A model generated the notes under the pieces. The model did no database searches and was not told the origin of the DNA. It saw nothing but the letters and a program-made list of their open reading frames with translations. From assembly GCF_000826685.1 (NCBI RefSeq), contig NZ_JROO01000005.1, positions 83,692-147,691 on the forward strand: DNA of 64,000 nucleotides. The letters are read 5' to 3'. The first letter of the stretch is position 1. Every line of letters begins with the position of its first letter. Source of the DNA: Streptomonospora alba. GTDB lineage: Bacteria > Actinomycetota > Actinomycetes > Streptosporangiales > Streptosporangiaceae. The position numbers and the translations under genes are program-made. Positions 24,480 through 33,135 of the stretch are shown here, in pieces.

Positions 24480-27190
24480 CAGTGGGCGTCCTTCCGAGGG
24501 GGATGGGCGGGGCGGTAGAACTCGGCGACGAGTTCGGCCGTGTGGCCGCCGCCGGCCACCGGCAGCGCCTGGGAGGGGGCGGGAAGCGCCTCCTCGAAGA
24601 CGATCTCGGCGCCGGGCTGCTCGACGAGCAGGCGGTCCAGGTGGCGCACGTGCAAGCGGCTGAGCAAGGCCAGATATTGGGGCTTGCGGTTGCCCAGATA
24701 CGAGTTGAAGTAGTCGTTGACCTTGCCGGGGTCCAGCTCGGGTGCAGGAGGGTGCAGAAAGACCTCGTCGGGCAGGCCGACGGCGGCGCGCCACTCGTTC
24801 AGGCGCACGAAGTAGTCGGCGGCTCCCTCGTCGGGCCGGGCGCGCGGGATCTGGTCGGCCGGTACGTTCCAGCGGGCGCGGGCCAACGTCAGTCCGCCGA
24901 ACGTCACCCGCGGATAGTGCCGGACCGTGTCACGAGCGATCGCCGGGTCGCGGTCGGCGCTGACCTGCGGCTCGAACATCACCGATCCGCTTCCGGCGAT
25001 CGCGGTGAGCGGGACCAGCCGCGACGGCAGGTAGTAGGGGATGAGGAACCCCAGGTAGAGCGGGTGCACGCGGCGGCCGGTCGCGGTGTCCGTGAGCTGG
25101 ACGCGGTCGCTTCGGGGGTCGTGGCGGATGGCGAGCCGCTCCAGGGGGATGCGGTCGGAGCCGCCGCGGCGGTCGAAGTCGAGTTCGGTTTCGGCCAGCA
25201 GCGGGTGCACGTTGGCGTTGAATCCCTGAACGGGACGCAGTTCGGCGACAGTGTCGCCCCCGGGGAAGTGCGCCCGGATCGTCTCGCGCACCGCGTCGGC
25301 GATCTCGGCGGGAGCGTGGGTGAGGAAGCGGGAGAGGTAGTTGCCCCAGCCGTTGTAGATCTTGTTCAGCACCGCGCCGCCGGCCGGGCGCCCGCCCAGG
25401 GGCTGCAGGAACACGCTGTAGGAGGACGAGTAGGAGCGCACCCACTCGGGGGCCTCGCGGCGCACCCGATCGAGCACGTCGGGGCCGATCTCCACCGGGG
25501 CGGCGCTGCCGGCGGCCGAGGCTTCGCGCAGCCCGTCGACCAGTGGGGAAAGCACCGATCGGCGCAGCGCCACCAGCTCCCCGATCACCGGGTCGGTCTC
25601 GATCAGCTCGTGCTCGAACCCCTCGGTGATCTGCAGCGCGTCACCGTAGGCGGGCAGGTACAGCCCGCCCAGGGCGTCCAGGTCGGGGCACTCGCCGCCG
25701 ACTCCGTACTGGGCGGTGAAGCGCTTGGCGAGGACCCGGCTGAACACGTGCTGCTCGTCGAAGATCTCCAGAATCCCCATGAGGTCGCGGCAGGACTCCA
25801 GTACCGCGGCGAAGTCCGCGGTCCCCTCCGTGACAGGGGCGGCCAGCCGGCAGTCCTCGAACCAGAGGGGCTGGGGGGCGGGGCGCTCGGCCACGTCGTC
25901 GCCGAGCAGGGCCAGTGCCTGGTCGCGGTCGTGGTGGGAGGAGCGGATCAGCGCGACGCGGCGCTCGGACTCCGCGGAGGCGAAGTCGCGCTGGGCCGCG
26001 ACGATCGCGCTGAGGTGTTCGCGCACTCCGGCGGCGGCCTCGCCGCCCGGTGCCGCGGGATCGCATTCGGCCAGCCGCTCGCACATCCGCTCCAGCGGGT
26101 CGCTGACGTGCTCGTCGACCAGCGGCGCGGCCGCGAGGACGCCGCTGCCGCGCAGGCGTTCCACGAAGGCCGCGGCTGCGTCGGCGTCGGCACCCGGCAC
26201 CGCCTGCTCGATGACCGCGGCCAGTTCGCCGAATGTGGCGCTCTCGTCGGGGCATTGCCGCAGCCAGCCCAGCAGCGCCGTCACGGCGGGGTTGGCGGGG
26301 GTGGTGATCTGGGCCTCGCCGTAGCGTTGGGCGATGGCGGCGGCCTCGGCTCCGAGCTGGTCGCGGTCGCCCACAGCGATGAGCTGCCCGTCCACCTGCC
26401 GCAAGCCGGCGGAGGGGTGCAGCACCAGTCCCCCGCGAGCGGCCGGCAGGCGGGCGATCCCCGCCTCCAACCGCCGCAGGAAGGCCTGGTTGATCTGCAC
26501 GGTGGAGTCGATCCGCAGGCCGTCGGCCGGCTCGGCGTCCTCGGTGAGGAAGTCCACGGCGGTGTACTGGCTGTAAGGGCTGGTTTTGGCGGCCGCGCGC
26601 ATGGCGTAGCGCAGCAGGCTGGCTTCGGCTTTGCGCGTCTTCTTGCCGGGTCGGGCCCACCCGCCGGTGCGGTAGCGGTGGGCGACCTCGGGCAGGAACT
26701 CGCTGGAGACGGCGAGCGAGCGGTCCAGGTACGCGTCGCCGAGCATGGCGGCGAGTTGCCTGCGTTCCTCGTTCAGCGTCTCTTCGTAGCCGGAGAGCAG
26801 TTCGCCGCGCAGCTTCTCGATGCGCGTCTGGCGGTCCAGCCAGTCGCGGATGCCGTCGGCTCCCTGAACGCCGCTGAAGACGGAGGTGTCGACGGGGTCC
26901 TTGGGCGTCCGCCCGTTGTGGATGGCCCGTCGCAGCGGCAGCACGACCGCTTGGCGCTCGGCTCGCCCGACACCGCCGCCGATCTCGTACAGCAGGTCGG
27001 ACAGCTGCGGCGCCGCGGCCGCCTGCTGCCGGTGCAGCCGGCTCAGCTCGGCCAGCGGTCCGCTGTCGCCGCGGCCCCGCCGCGACCACAGGTCCGCCGC
27101 CTCGGTCAGGTTCACCCGCAGCAGCGGATGCGGGCCGACGTGGAATTCCGGGAGCTCCGAGAAATCGTCTGCCACGCGTCTAACGCTCAT
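24479..27190 (-). CDS. Split LanB: tRNA-Glu-dependent Ser/Thr glutamylation enzyme
   Basis: A 903-residue N-terminal-type lantibiotic dehydratase (LazB/TbtB-like). It opens with FHVGPHPLLRVNLTEAADLW. A conserved block includes SLLRYAMRAAAKTSPYSQYT, and the C-terminal part has FGGLTLARARWNVPADQIPR and a flexible acidic loop. It would glutamylate core Ser residues with glutamyl-tRNA; the elimination step resides in a separate protein, as expected for thiopeptides. It is the first gene of the leftward operon. Its 5-prime region holds a perfect hairpin (27279-27297). Confidence 0.92.
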   Translation of the reverse strand: MSVRRVADDFSELPEFHVGPHPLLRVNLTEAADLWSRRGRGDSGPLAELSRLHRQQAAAAPQLSDLLYEIGGGVGRAERQAVVLPLRRAIHNGRTPKDPVDTSVFSGVQGADGIRDWLDRQTRIEKLRGELLSGYEETLNEERRQLAAMLGDAYLDRSLAVSSEFLPEVAHRYRTGGWARPGKKTRKAEASLLRYAMRAAAKTSPYSQYTAVDFLTEDAEPADGLRIDSTVQINQAFLRRLEAGIARLPAARGGLVLHPSAGLRQVDGQLIAVGDRDQLGAEAAAIAQRYGEAQITTPANPAVTALLGWLRQCPDESATFGELAAVIEQAVPGADADAAAAFVERLRGSGVLAAAPLVDEHVSDPLERMCERLAECDPAAPGGEAAAGVREHLSAIVAAQRDFASAESERRVALIRSSHHDRDQALALLGDDVAERPAPQPLWFEDCRLAAPVTEGTADFAAVLESCRDLMGILEIFDEQHVFSRVLAKRFTAQYGVGGECPDLDALGGLYLPAYGDALQITEGFEHELIETDPVIGELVALRRSVLSPLVDGLREASAAGSAAPVEIGPDVLDRVRREAPEWVRSYSSSYSVFLQPLGGRPAGGAVLNKIYNGWGNYLSRFLTHAPAEIADAVRETIRAHFPGGDTVAELRPVQGFNANVHPLLAETELDFDRRGGSDRIPLERLAIRHDPRSDRVQLTDTATGRRVHPLYLGFLIPYYLPSRLVPLTAIAGSGSVMFEPQVSADRDPAIARDTVRHYPRVTFGGLTLARARWNVPADQIPRARPDEGAADYFVRLNEWRAAVGLPDEVFLHPPAPELDPGKVNDYFNSYLGNRKPQYLALLSRLHVRHLDRLLVEQPGAEIVFEEALPAPSQALPVAGGGHTAELVAEFYRPAHPPRKDAH

Positions 27191-27566
27191 TCCAACTCAA
27201 CGGTGATGCCCTCTCGTCGACAAGCGATCAGCCGTTCTCAATCCTTGTTCGAGGCGGCGTTGCACGTCATCGGAGAGCCCCGCAACACCGTTGCGGGTTT
27301 CCCGCATTTCCGCTACTCATTGTGCGTATACGGTTTCTGAGTGAAACGATTGTGTTCGCGTTGTCACGTTGTGTATGAGGATTGCGTCAAAGGCGTACGA
27401 TCGCCTCTTCGCTTGGCGGCGCCGGAATTCCCGTACCGGAACCCCGATTACGCTCACGGCCGCCGCGAGCACGGCACGGCCGAGACCGGCCGAGCCGTCG
27501 GCTACCGGGCAGCGGTGGGGGCTTTCACCTCTGCCGGCCTCCGGCCTCGCATGCGGTCCGCTCCGT
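27191..27566. other. Promoter region of the RiPP operon
   Basis: About 375 bases between the LanB start and the TetR gene end. The part 27300-27400 is A/T-rich relative to the window and probably holds the leftward promoter, but no confident -35/-10 pair could be assigned. A small rightward frame at 27341 was judged non-coding. Confidence 0.45.
27279..27297 (-). promoter_or_regulatory. Perfect hairpin in the RiPP operon leader region
   Basis: CCCGCAAC and GTTGCGGG pair over a 3-base loop, about 90 bases before the LanB start codon. It may be an operator or an mRNA leader structure. Confidence 0.45.
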
Positions 27567-28220
27567 TCACCGGTCGCCGGGTGAGGCGGCCAAGCCTCCG
27601 ATGAGCAGGTCGACGACTCGGTCGGCCAGTTCCTCGACCTCTTCGAGAGGCTGGCCTTCGATCTTGCGATACCACACGTCGACGGCGTTCAGATTGCTCA
27701 GCAGGGTCCGGGCGGCCAGCGATCCCTCGACCTCGCGCAGCGAGCCGTCCGCCATTCCCTCGGCCATGACCCGGTGGAACATGCGCTCGTAGTCGCGCCT
27801 GAGCTCGTTGAGTGCGCTCAGCGCGTCACGCTGGCGGATCTTCAGCTCCGCGGAGTCTTGGGCGCGTACGCCTTGGTGGACCGCGTGGTGGTATGCGAGG
27901 TCGGTCATGAGGTTGAGGAGATGGGCGCGGGACATCGCCGTGAGTCGCTCGCGCCCGCTCCCGCCGCTCGCCGCCTGAGGCTCGACGCGCTCCCGGGCTC
28001 GGCGCATCCCCTCCTCGTACACGGCCAGGAACACGTCGAACTTGGACCGGAAGTGGTAGTAGATCAGGCCTTTGGTGGCTCCCACCTGATCGGCGATGTC
28101 GTCGAGCGTGGTGCTGGCGAAGCCTCGGCGCATGAAGGCTTCTGCGGCCGCGTCCAGGATTCGTCGCCTGGTCTCCGGCGTCCTTCCGACGGCCCCGGTG
28201 TCGTGAGCGCTGATGCTCAA
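27567..28220 (-). CDS. TetR family regulator of the adjacent symporter
   Basis: A 217-residue TetR protein. The HTH spans about residues 17-60 (RRRILDAAAEAFMRRGFAST, then LDDIADQVGATKGLIYYHF and SKFDVFLAVYEEG). The start is taken as TTG 28220 because it follows a GAGGAGGGGGA site and no ATG/GTG fits before the HTH. It is divergent from a sodium:solute symporter gene, and a palindrome overlaps that promoter's -10 region. A repressor of the symporter is the natural reading. A link to the RiPP cluster 380 bases away is not excluded. Confidence 0.82.
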   Translation of the reverse strand: MSISAHDTGAVGRTPETRRRILDAAAEAFMRRGFASTTLDDIADQVGATKGLIYYHFRSKFDVFLAVYEEGMRRARERVEPQAASGGSGRERLTAMSRAHLLNLMTDLAYHHAVHQGVRAQDSAELKIRQRDALSALNELRRDYERMFHRVMAEGMADGSLREVEGSLAARTLLSNLNAVDVWYRKIEGQPLEEVEELADRVVDLLIGGLAASPGDR

Positions 28221-28293
28221 CGATCCCCCTCCTCGCGCCCGGTGGTGAGCCCGCACCATCTCACCACCGAGAGTGCCGACACTGGCGAAGTGG

Positions 28294-28333
28294 TTGACTC
28301 CTGTGTCCCACAACACATAATACTGAGTAGTAT
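28294..28333 (+). promoter_or_regulatory. Symporter promoter with overlapping palindromic operator
   Basis: TTGACT (28294-28299) and CATAAT (28316-28321) are 16 bases apart and match a housekeeping promoter. The inverted repeat ATACT-gagt-AGTAT (28320-28333) overlaps the -10, which suits repression by the divergent TetR protein. Confidence 0.62.
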
Positions 28334-28376
28334 GACACAGGCACGGGGGAGATCGGGTTAAGGAGGATTGAGGCGC

Positions 28377-30263
28377 ATGGACTCGGCGATCGTGTTCATC
28401 CTGATCTACTTCGCGCTCATGCTCGGTATCGGTTACTGGGCGAGGTCGAAGGTGAAGTCTTCGAGGGACTTCCTGGTCGCTGGGCAGACACTGGGCTTCC
28501 TGGTGATGGCGGTCGGAACGTTCTCCTCCATCCAGAGCGGTTTCGGCATGATCGGCCACACCGCCAACACCTACGCATGGGGCCTGCAGGCGATCGTCGC
28601 GGCGGCACTCTTCGTGCCCCTGGCCTTCGCGCTGTCCTGGTTCCTGCTCGGAAGCCGGCTGTACCGACTGGCCCAGGAGTACGACGTCTACTCGATCCCC
28701 GACGTGATCCGCCTCCGCTACCCGGGCCGCTCGGCGCACCTGGCCATGGCGGTGGCCATGTTCATCGGAGCCGTCGCCTACATGACCGCTCAGGTGACCG
28801 CGATCGGTGTGATCGTCGCCCTGATCTTCAACACCTCGACGACCACCGGCGCCCTGATCGGCTCGCTCGTGGTCGCCCTCTACACGATCGTCGGCGGGAT
28901 GCTCGCCGGCGCCTGGACCGACTTCATCCAGGGCCTCCTCATGGTGGCCACGTCGGTCGGCGTCTTCTTCATCGCCGCCAACACCCTCGGCGGCTGGGGC
29001 TCGATGCTCGACACCATCGCCGCCCAGGACGTCTCGTTCCTGCGCATCGACGCGACCCAGCCGCTGACGTGGATCTGGAGCTTCGTGATGCTGGCCGTCC
29101 TCGGCGCCGCGGCACAGCCGCAGCTGATCACCAAGTTCCTGATGCTGCGTTCGCCCGCCGAACTGAAGTGGGGCGCCGTGGTCGCGGCGGTGGCCTACGC
29201 CGTGACGACCCTCTTCGCCCTCGGCGTCGGGATGGCGACGCGCGGACTGACCATGGACGGGCGAGCACCCGAACTGGAGAACATCGACAGCACCGCCACC
29301 TGGTTCCTGGACAACATGGTCTCTCCGACGTTCGCGGGATTCGTGCTCGCCGGACTGCTCGCCGCGATCATGTCCAGCGCCAACTCCTTCATCGCCGTCG
29401 GAGCGTCGGCTCTGATGCGGGACCTCACCGGGGCGCTGGGAATCCGGGTCCGCAGGGAGCTCCTCTGGGCACGTACAGCCAGCGCCCTCGTCGTCGCGTG
29501 TTCGCTCGTCTTCGCGCTCTACCTCTCCCAGGTGGTCTTCATCCTCGGCGCCATCGGCTGGGCCGCGTTCGCGGCCGCCATCTTCGGACCACTGGTCCTG
29601 GGCCTCTACTGGCGCCGCGCCACGGCGTCGGCCACAACCGCAGCGATCGTCTTCGGCATCGTCGCGAACCTGGCGCTGACCGTCCTGACCGCCGAAGGCA
29701 CGATCACCCTGCCGGCGTATCTGCAGTCCGGCGGAGCGGTCGTCTGCCTCGGCATCCTGCTCTTCGCCGCCGTATCGGTCGCGGCACCCTCCCGGAAGTC
29801 CTCGGAGAGATTCGCCGAGCTGGCCGGGGACCGCACTATGGGCGCGGGCCGCGTCGATTCGCTGGTCGCCGCCACCTTCGTCACCCTCGCGGCCGCGACC
29901 GCCGGAATGCTCCTCGACCGGTGGTTCCTGGTGTACTACGCCGTCCCCGTCCTTACGACGGTGTTCATGCTGATGGGCTCGCTCAACAGGCGCGACCTCT
30001 GGTCGCGGGCCATGGTCGGCCAGGTCGCGGTCTTCGGCGCCGCGCTCGTGGTGCTGTTCGCCGTCTCCCACGCGGCGCTGGGCGGCGGGGGCACCCTCGG
30101 CGGGCTGCCCACCTCTACGGCGATCTTCCTCTACGTGATCTGGCCGGTGACCGCGGTGGTGGCGCCGCTCCTCTACACGGTCCTCTATCGCACCTGGCTC
30201 AGCCACGACCTGGACACGAGCGCGGTGCGCGAATCCGCCCAGCCGACGCGCGCCGGCGAATAG
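28377..30263 (+). CDS. Sodium:solute symporter (SSS family)
   Basis: A 628-residue transporter with about 13-14 helices. SSS features include an early YWARSKVKSSRDFLVAGQTL, the sodium-site segment around GTFSSIQSGFGMIGHT, and FAGFVLAGLLAAIMSSANSF in the second half. ATG 28377 is preceded by AAGGAGG at good spacing; the in-frame TTG at 28368 is too close to that site. The C-terminal ~130 residues add three or four helices beyond the core. The substrate cannot be told from sequence. It is regulated, by inference, by the divergent TetR protein. Confidence 0.88.
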   Translation: MDSAIVFILIYFALMLGIGYWARSKVKSSRDFLVAGQTLGFLVMAVGTFSSIQSGFGMIGHTANTYAWGLQAIVAAALFVPLAFALSWFLLGSRLYRLAQEYDVYSIPDVIRLRYPGRSAHLAMAVAMFIGAVAYMTAQVTAIGVIVALIFNTSTTTGALIGSLVVALYTIVGGMLAGAWTDFIQGLLMVATSVGVFFIAANTLGGWGSMLDTIAAQDVSFLRIDATQPLTWIWSFVMLAVLGAAAQPQLITKFLMLRSPAELKWGAVVAAVAYAVTTLFALGVGMATRGLTMDGRAPELENIDSTATWFLDNMVSPTFAGFVLAGLLAAIMSSANSFIAVGASALMRDLTGALGIRVRRELLWARTASALVVACSLVFALYLSQVVFILGAIGWAAFAAAIFGPLVLGLYWRRATASATTAAIVFGIVANLALTVLTAEGTITLPAYLQSGGAVVCLGILLFAAVSVAAPSRKSSERFAELAGDRTMGAGRVDSLVAATFVTLAAATAGMLLDRWFLVYYAVPVLTTVFMLMGSLNRRDLWSRAMVGQVAVFGAALVVLFAVSHAALGGGGTLGGLPTSTAIFLYVIWPVTAVVAPLLYTVLYRTWLSHDLDTSAVRESAQPTRAGE

Positions 30264-30377
30264 TGAGCCGGCCATGAAGTGTGGAACGAAGGCCCCCGGG
30301 GCGGTCACGGTGCGCACCGGCCCGGGGCGCGCCGGGACGCCCCGGGGGTGAACCCGCCGCGCTATCGCCCGCATCAG

Positions 30378-30440
30378 CGTTGATCTTGTACCTACGGGCA
30401 CATGTGATCGCTCACAGTGACCGTAGGTACAAGATCAACG
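30378..30440. repeat. 63-bp dispersed palindrome, copy 2
   Basis: Arms of 23 bases pair at 22 positions around a 17-base centre that itself contains TGTGA-tcgc-TCACA. It is nearly identical to copy 3 and lies between the convergent symporter and deaminase gene ends. Confidence 0.9.
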
Positions 30441-30464
30441 GGGGCAGGCGAGCGCGCAGCAGGC

Positions 30465-30941
30465 TCACGTTCGGTGGTAGCGGCGGTGCAGCTCGCCGAT
30501 CCGCGCGGCCAGGTGCGACACCGGGCCCTCCACCGCGACGCCGGGCGCGACCTCGCCGACGGGCAGCGGGCGCACCGGAGGCGGGGGCACGTCCATGTCG
30601 GCCAGCCACGCCGACAGCTGCTCGGACGAGGCGGCGTAGACGATGCGCCCCAGACCGACCCACCCGTGGGCCGCGGCGCACATCGGGCAGTGTTCGCCGG
30701 AGGTGTAGACGGTCGCCTGCGCGCGCTCGGGGGGCGAGAGGTGCTCGGCCGACCAGCGCGCCAGCGCGAACTCGGGGTGCCGGGTGCGGTCGCCGCCGGC
30801 GACGCGGTTGCGGTCCTCGCCGAGCACGGTGCCGTCGCCCGCCACAAGGACGGACCCGAACGGCTCGTCGCCGGCCTCCAGCGCCTCGGCGGCGAGTTCG
30901 ATGCACCGGTCGAGGTGGTGCAGGTCGGCGTCGTCGATCAT
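30465..30941 (-). CDS. Cytidine/guanine-type nucleoside deaminase
   Basis: A 158-residue zinc deaminase of the CDA/dCMP superfamily. The HPE motif (zinc His and catalytic Glu) is in TRHPEFALARW, and the two zinc Cys are in SGEHCPMCAAA. DEPFGSVLVAGDG is typical of guanine/tRNA adenosine deaminase relatives. The usual Cys before the PC motif is absent (SGEHC rather than SCEPC), a mild variation. It is transcribed alone and converges on the symporter gene. The substrate is unknown. Confidence 0.85.
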   Translation of the reverse strand: MIDDADLHHLDRCIELAAEALEAGDEPFGSVLVAGDGTVLGEDRNRVAGGDRTRHPEFALARWSAEHLSPPERAQATVYTSGEHCPMCAAAHGWVGLGRIVYAASSEQLSAWLADMDVPPPPVRPLPVGEVAPGVAVEGPVSHLAARIGELHRRYHRT

Positions 30942-31240
30942 GGCGGCCTCTCTTACGCGGATTCGGACGGAGCGGTGCGGGGCGGCGGGCGGGCGGATCA
31001 GGCCCGCAGCCGACCAGCGGAACGGTCCCCCGATTCTTACTTCCCAGGGCTGCTGCGCTCCACGGTAAGCCTGCTCCGGCGCATCGTCGCCCCGATCCCG
31101 TTATCAGGGATCGCCCTGGCCGCTCCCTGGATCGCTCCGGAAAAGGATGACGGCTCCGTCGGAACTGTCTACCGTGGGGAGTGCATTCGAAGAACGCGAA
31201 AAATCGGATCAGCGATCCGGGAGATCAGGGAGGCAATGCA
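30942..31240. other. Intergenic stretch before the truncated permease
   Basis: About 300 bases with no gene seen. It would hold the promoters of the deaminase gene (leftward) and of the FtsX-like fragment (rightward). No clear element was recognised. Confidence 0.4.
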
Positions 31241-32029
31241 ATGCAGGACTCCCTGCATTTCCGGTCCGCGTACAGGGATCTCACCAGGAACAAGGGCGTC
31301 AACGTGGCGCTCGTGGTGGTTCTGGTTCTCAGCGCATTCTTGATGGCCACGGGTTCCATGGTGATGGAGCGCCTGGTGGGATCGGTCGATCAACTCTTCG
31401 ATGAGGCGAAGCCGCCGCACTTTCTGCAGATGCACAGGGGCGACTACGATCCGGGCGCGCTGACCCGCTTCGCCTCAGAGCATCCGGAGATCGACGCGTG
31501 GCTGGTCGAGGAGATGCTCGGATTCGACGGCGCCGCGATCGCCTGGCACCGTCCGGCGACGGGCGAGTCGGGCGATCTTTCCGACAGTCTGATCGACAAC
31601 CTCTTCGTGACGCAGAACGAGGAGTTCGATTTTCTGATCGACGAGACCGGGGCGATTCCGCGGCCTTCCCGAGGCGAGGTCTATGTCCCGGTCGCTTACC
31701 AGCAGAGGTTCGAGCTCGAGGCCGGTGACGAGCTCGCGATCAAAACGGACACCGGGATCCGGGAGTTGCGCATCGACGGGTTCGTGCGCGATTCGCAGAT
31801 GGCGTCGTCGCTGTCCTCCGCCACTCGGTTCCTGGTCTCCGATGCTGACTTCCGGGAATCCGATGCTGACTTCCGGGAACTGGAGCGAGCCGGCGGCGGC
31901 GCGCCCGAGATCATCGCCGAGTACCGGCTGACCGACGCGGCCTCGGCAACCGAACTCCAGCGCGCATACGAATCGGATGAGGCCCTGCCGAAGCCCCCGC
32001 CGACTGCCAGACGAGCCGCCGGAAGGTGA
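31241..32029 (+). pseudogene. Truncated FtsX-like ABC permease
   Basis: A 262-residue frame starting at ATG 31241 behind a GGGAGG site. The N-terminus is intact for an FtsX/MacB-type permease: LHFRSAYRDLTRNKG, one transmembrane helix (VALVVVLVLSAFLMATGSMV), then a periplasmic-type domain. The family normally continues past an ALP(K/A) segment into three more helices, but here it breaks off just after EALPK, followed by an unrelated PPPTARRAAGR tail. No ATPase gene is adjacent. It is probably the stump left by a deletion. Confidence 0.7.
31838..31879 (+). repeat. In-frame 21-bp tandem duplication
   Basis: The 21-base unit encoding SDADFRE occurs twice in succession in the permease fragment, giving SDADFRESDADFRE. 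It is a recent slip-type duplication. Confidence 0.85.
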
Positions 32030-32200
32030 CGTGGCCATCCGACGACGGGAACGCCTCGGTCGCCACTCGCAGCGCGAAGGCCTTCAGGGCCTCGTGCAGT
32101 TCGGGTCCCGGAAGGAGCCCCTGGTCGATCACCTGGCGCACGGTCGCCGTCGAGGAGTGGTCGTAGACGGTGCGCGTGGAGAGCCCCGGCCCGGACGGCG
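32000..32200 (-). pseudogene. Unidentified gene fragment abutting the permease stump
   Basis: Read leftward, this stretch encodes a coherent peptide: TRTVYDHSSTATVRQVIDQG, then PELHEALKAFALRVATEAF and GHVTFRRLVW. It has no start, and it loses coherence at about 32000, where the permease fragment also ends. I do not recognise the family. It looks like the remains of a second gene fused at a deletion junction. Confidence 0.4.
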
Positions 32201-32274
32201 CCGGCGTCGACGCCGGCGGCCTCGAACGGGCATGTCATTGCAAGTAGGCGCTACCGATCGGAGGCGATGGCAGG

Positions 32275-33012
32275 ATGGCGGAGTCCTCGATGCCCGGTGG
32301 TTCGCAGAGTGGGATCGTCCGCATCGGCCGCTCGGTCCACCGCCCGCCGACCGCGCGTAGCGGCTTCGTTCGCGCACTTTTCGCGTTGTTCGAGGATGCG
32401 GGTTGGGACGGGGCTCCCCGGTTTCCGGGGACGGACGATCACGGACGCGATGGCCTGAGCTATATCGAGGGGCATGTCGCCTGGGAACCTGAGCAACCGG
32501 CCGAGGTGGCGTCCGATGCGTGCCTGGTCCGGGTGGCGGGACTGGTCCGGGAATTCCACGACCTGACGGCCGGTTCGGACTTGGCCGGTAACGAGGAGGT
32601 CGTCTGCCACAACGACCTCGCGCCGAAGAACACCGTGTACCGCGGCGTGGGGGCGGGGTTGCGGCCCGTGGCCTTCATCGACTGGGACCTGGCCGGCCCC
32701 GGACGCAGAATCCATGACGTCGCGCATGTGTGCTGGCAGTATCTCCGGCTCGGACCCAGCGTGTCCGACGTCGGAGAAGCAGCGCGCCGCCTCGGGGTGA
32801 TCTGCGACGCCTATGGAATGCGCGATCCACGGCAGGACGTGGTGGACGCGATCCTGTGGTGGCAGGACCGATGTCGGCGCGGCATCGAGGCCGGTGCCGC
32901 CGCAGGAGACCCCGTTCTGATACGCCTGGCCGCCTCCGGCGCCGTGGGCGAGGTCCGGCTCTCCTACGACTGGGTGCAGGCGCACCGGGACCGGTTGGTC
33001 TCGCGCCTGTGA
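32275..33012 (+). CDS. Aminoglycoside-phosphotransferase-like kinase (APH family)
   Basis: A 245-residue protein with the APH/choline-kinase fold. The catalytic loop is VVCHNDLAPKNTVYR (HxDxxxxN type) and the metal motif is AFIDWDLAGPGRRIHDVAHV. The N-terminal lobe is short (IVRIGRSVHRPP; GLSYIEGHVAWE). Such small APH-like proteins phosphorylate diverse substrates, and antibiotic resistance cannot be assumed. The start ATG 32275 follows GGAGGCGATGGCAGG. It sits right beside the rearrangement scar and appears intact. Confidence 0.82.
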   Translation: MAESSMPGGSQSGIVRIGRSVHRPPTARSGFVRALFALFEDAGWDGAPRFPGTDDHGRDGLSYIEGHVAWEPEQPAEVASDACLVRVAGLVREFHDLTAGSDLAGNEEVVCHNDLAPKNTVYRGVGAGLRPVAFIDWDLAGPGRRIHDVAHVCWQYLRLGPSVSDVGEAARRLGVICDAYGMRDPRQDVVDAILWWQDRCRRGIEAGAAAGDPVLIRLAASGAVGEVRLSYDWVQAHRDRLVSRL

Positions 33013-33135
33013 CTGACTCCCGGCTAGGGACGTACGCATGTCCCCGCTGGGGCCGCCTCGCGGATACCGTCCGACGGTGCCGGGCATGTGAGCGGTGGCG
33101 CAGCACCGTCGGACGGGGGACGGCGACGGTTCGAC

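Noticed and set aside
27341..27604. Small rightward frames in the RiPP promoter region
   Set aside because: No ribosome site or protein-like composition; they overlap the probable leftward promoter and the end of the TetR gene.
30403..30416. TGTGA-tcgc-TCACA read as a CRP site in palindromes 2 and 3
   Set aside because: CRP sites need six bases between half-sites; only four are present. The symmetry is explained by the larger palindrome.
32275..33012. Aminoglycoside resistance gene
   Set aside because: APH-fold motifs are present, but the short N-lobe and absence of a close resistance-gene pattern give no basis for a specific drug.
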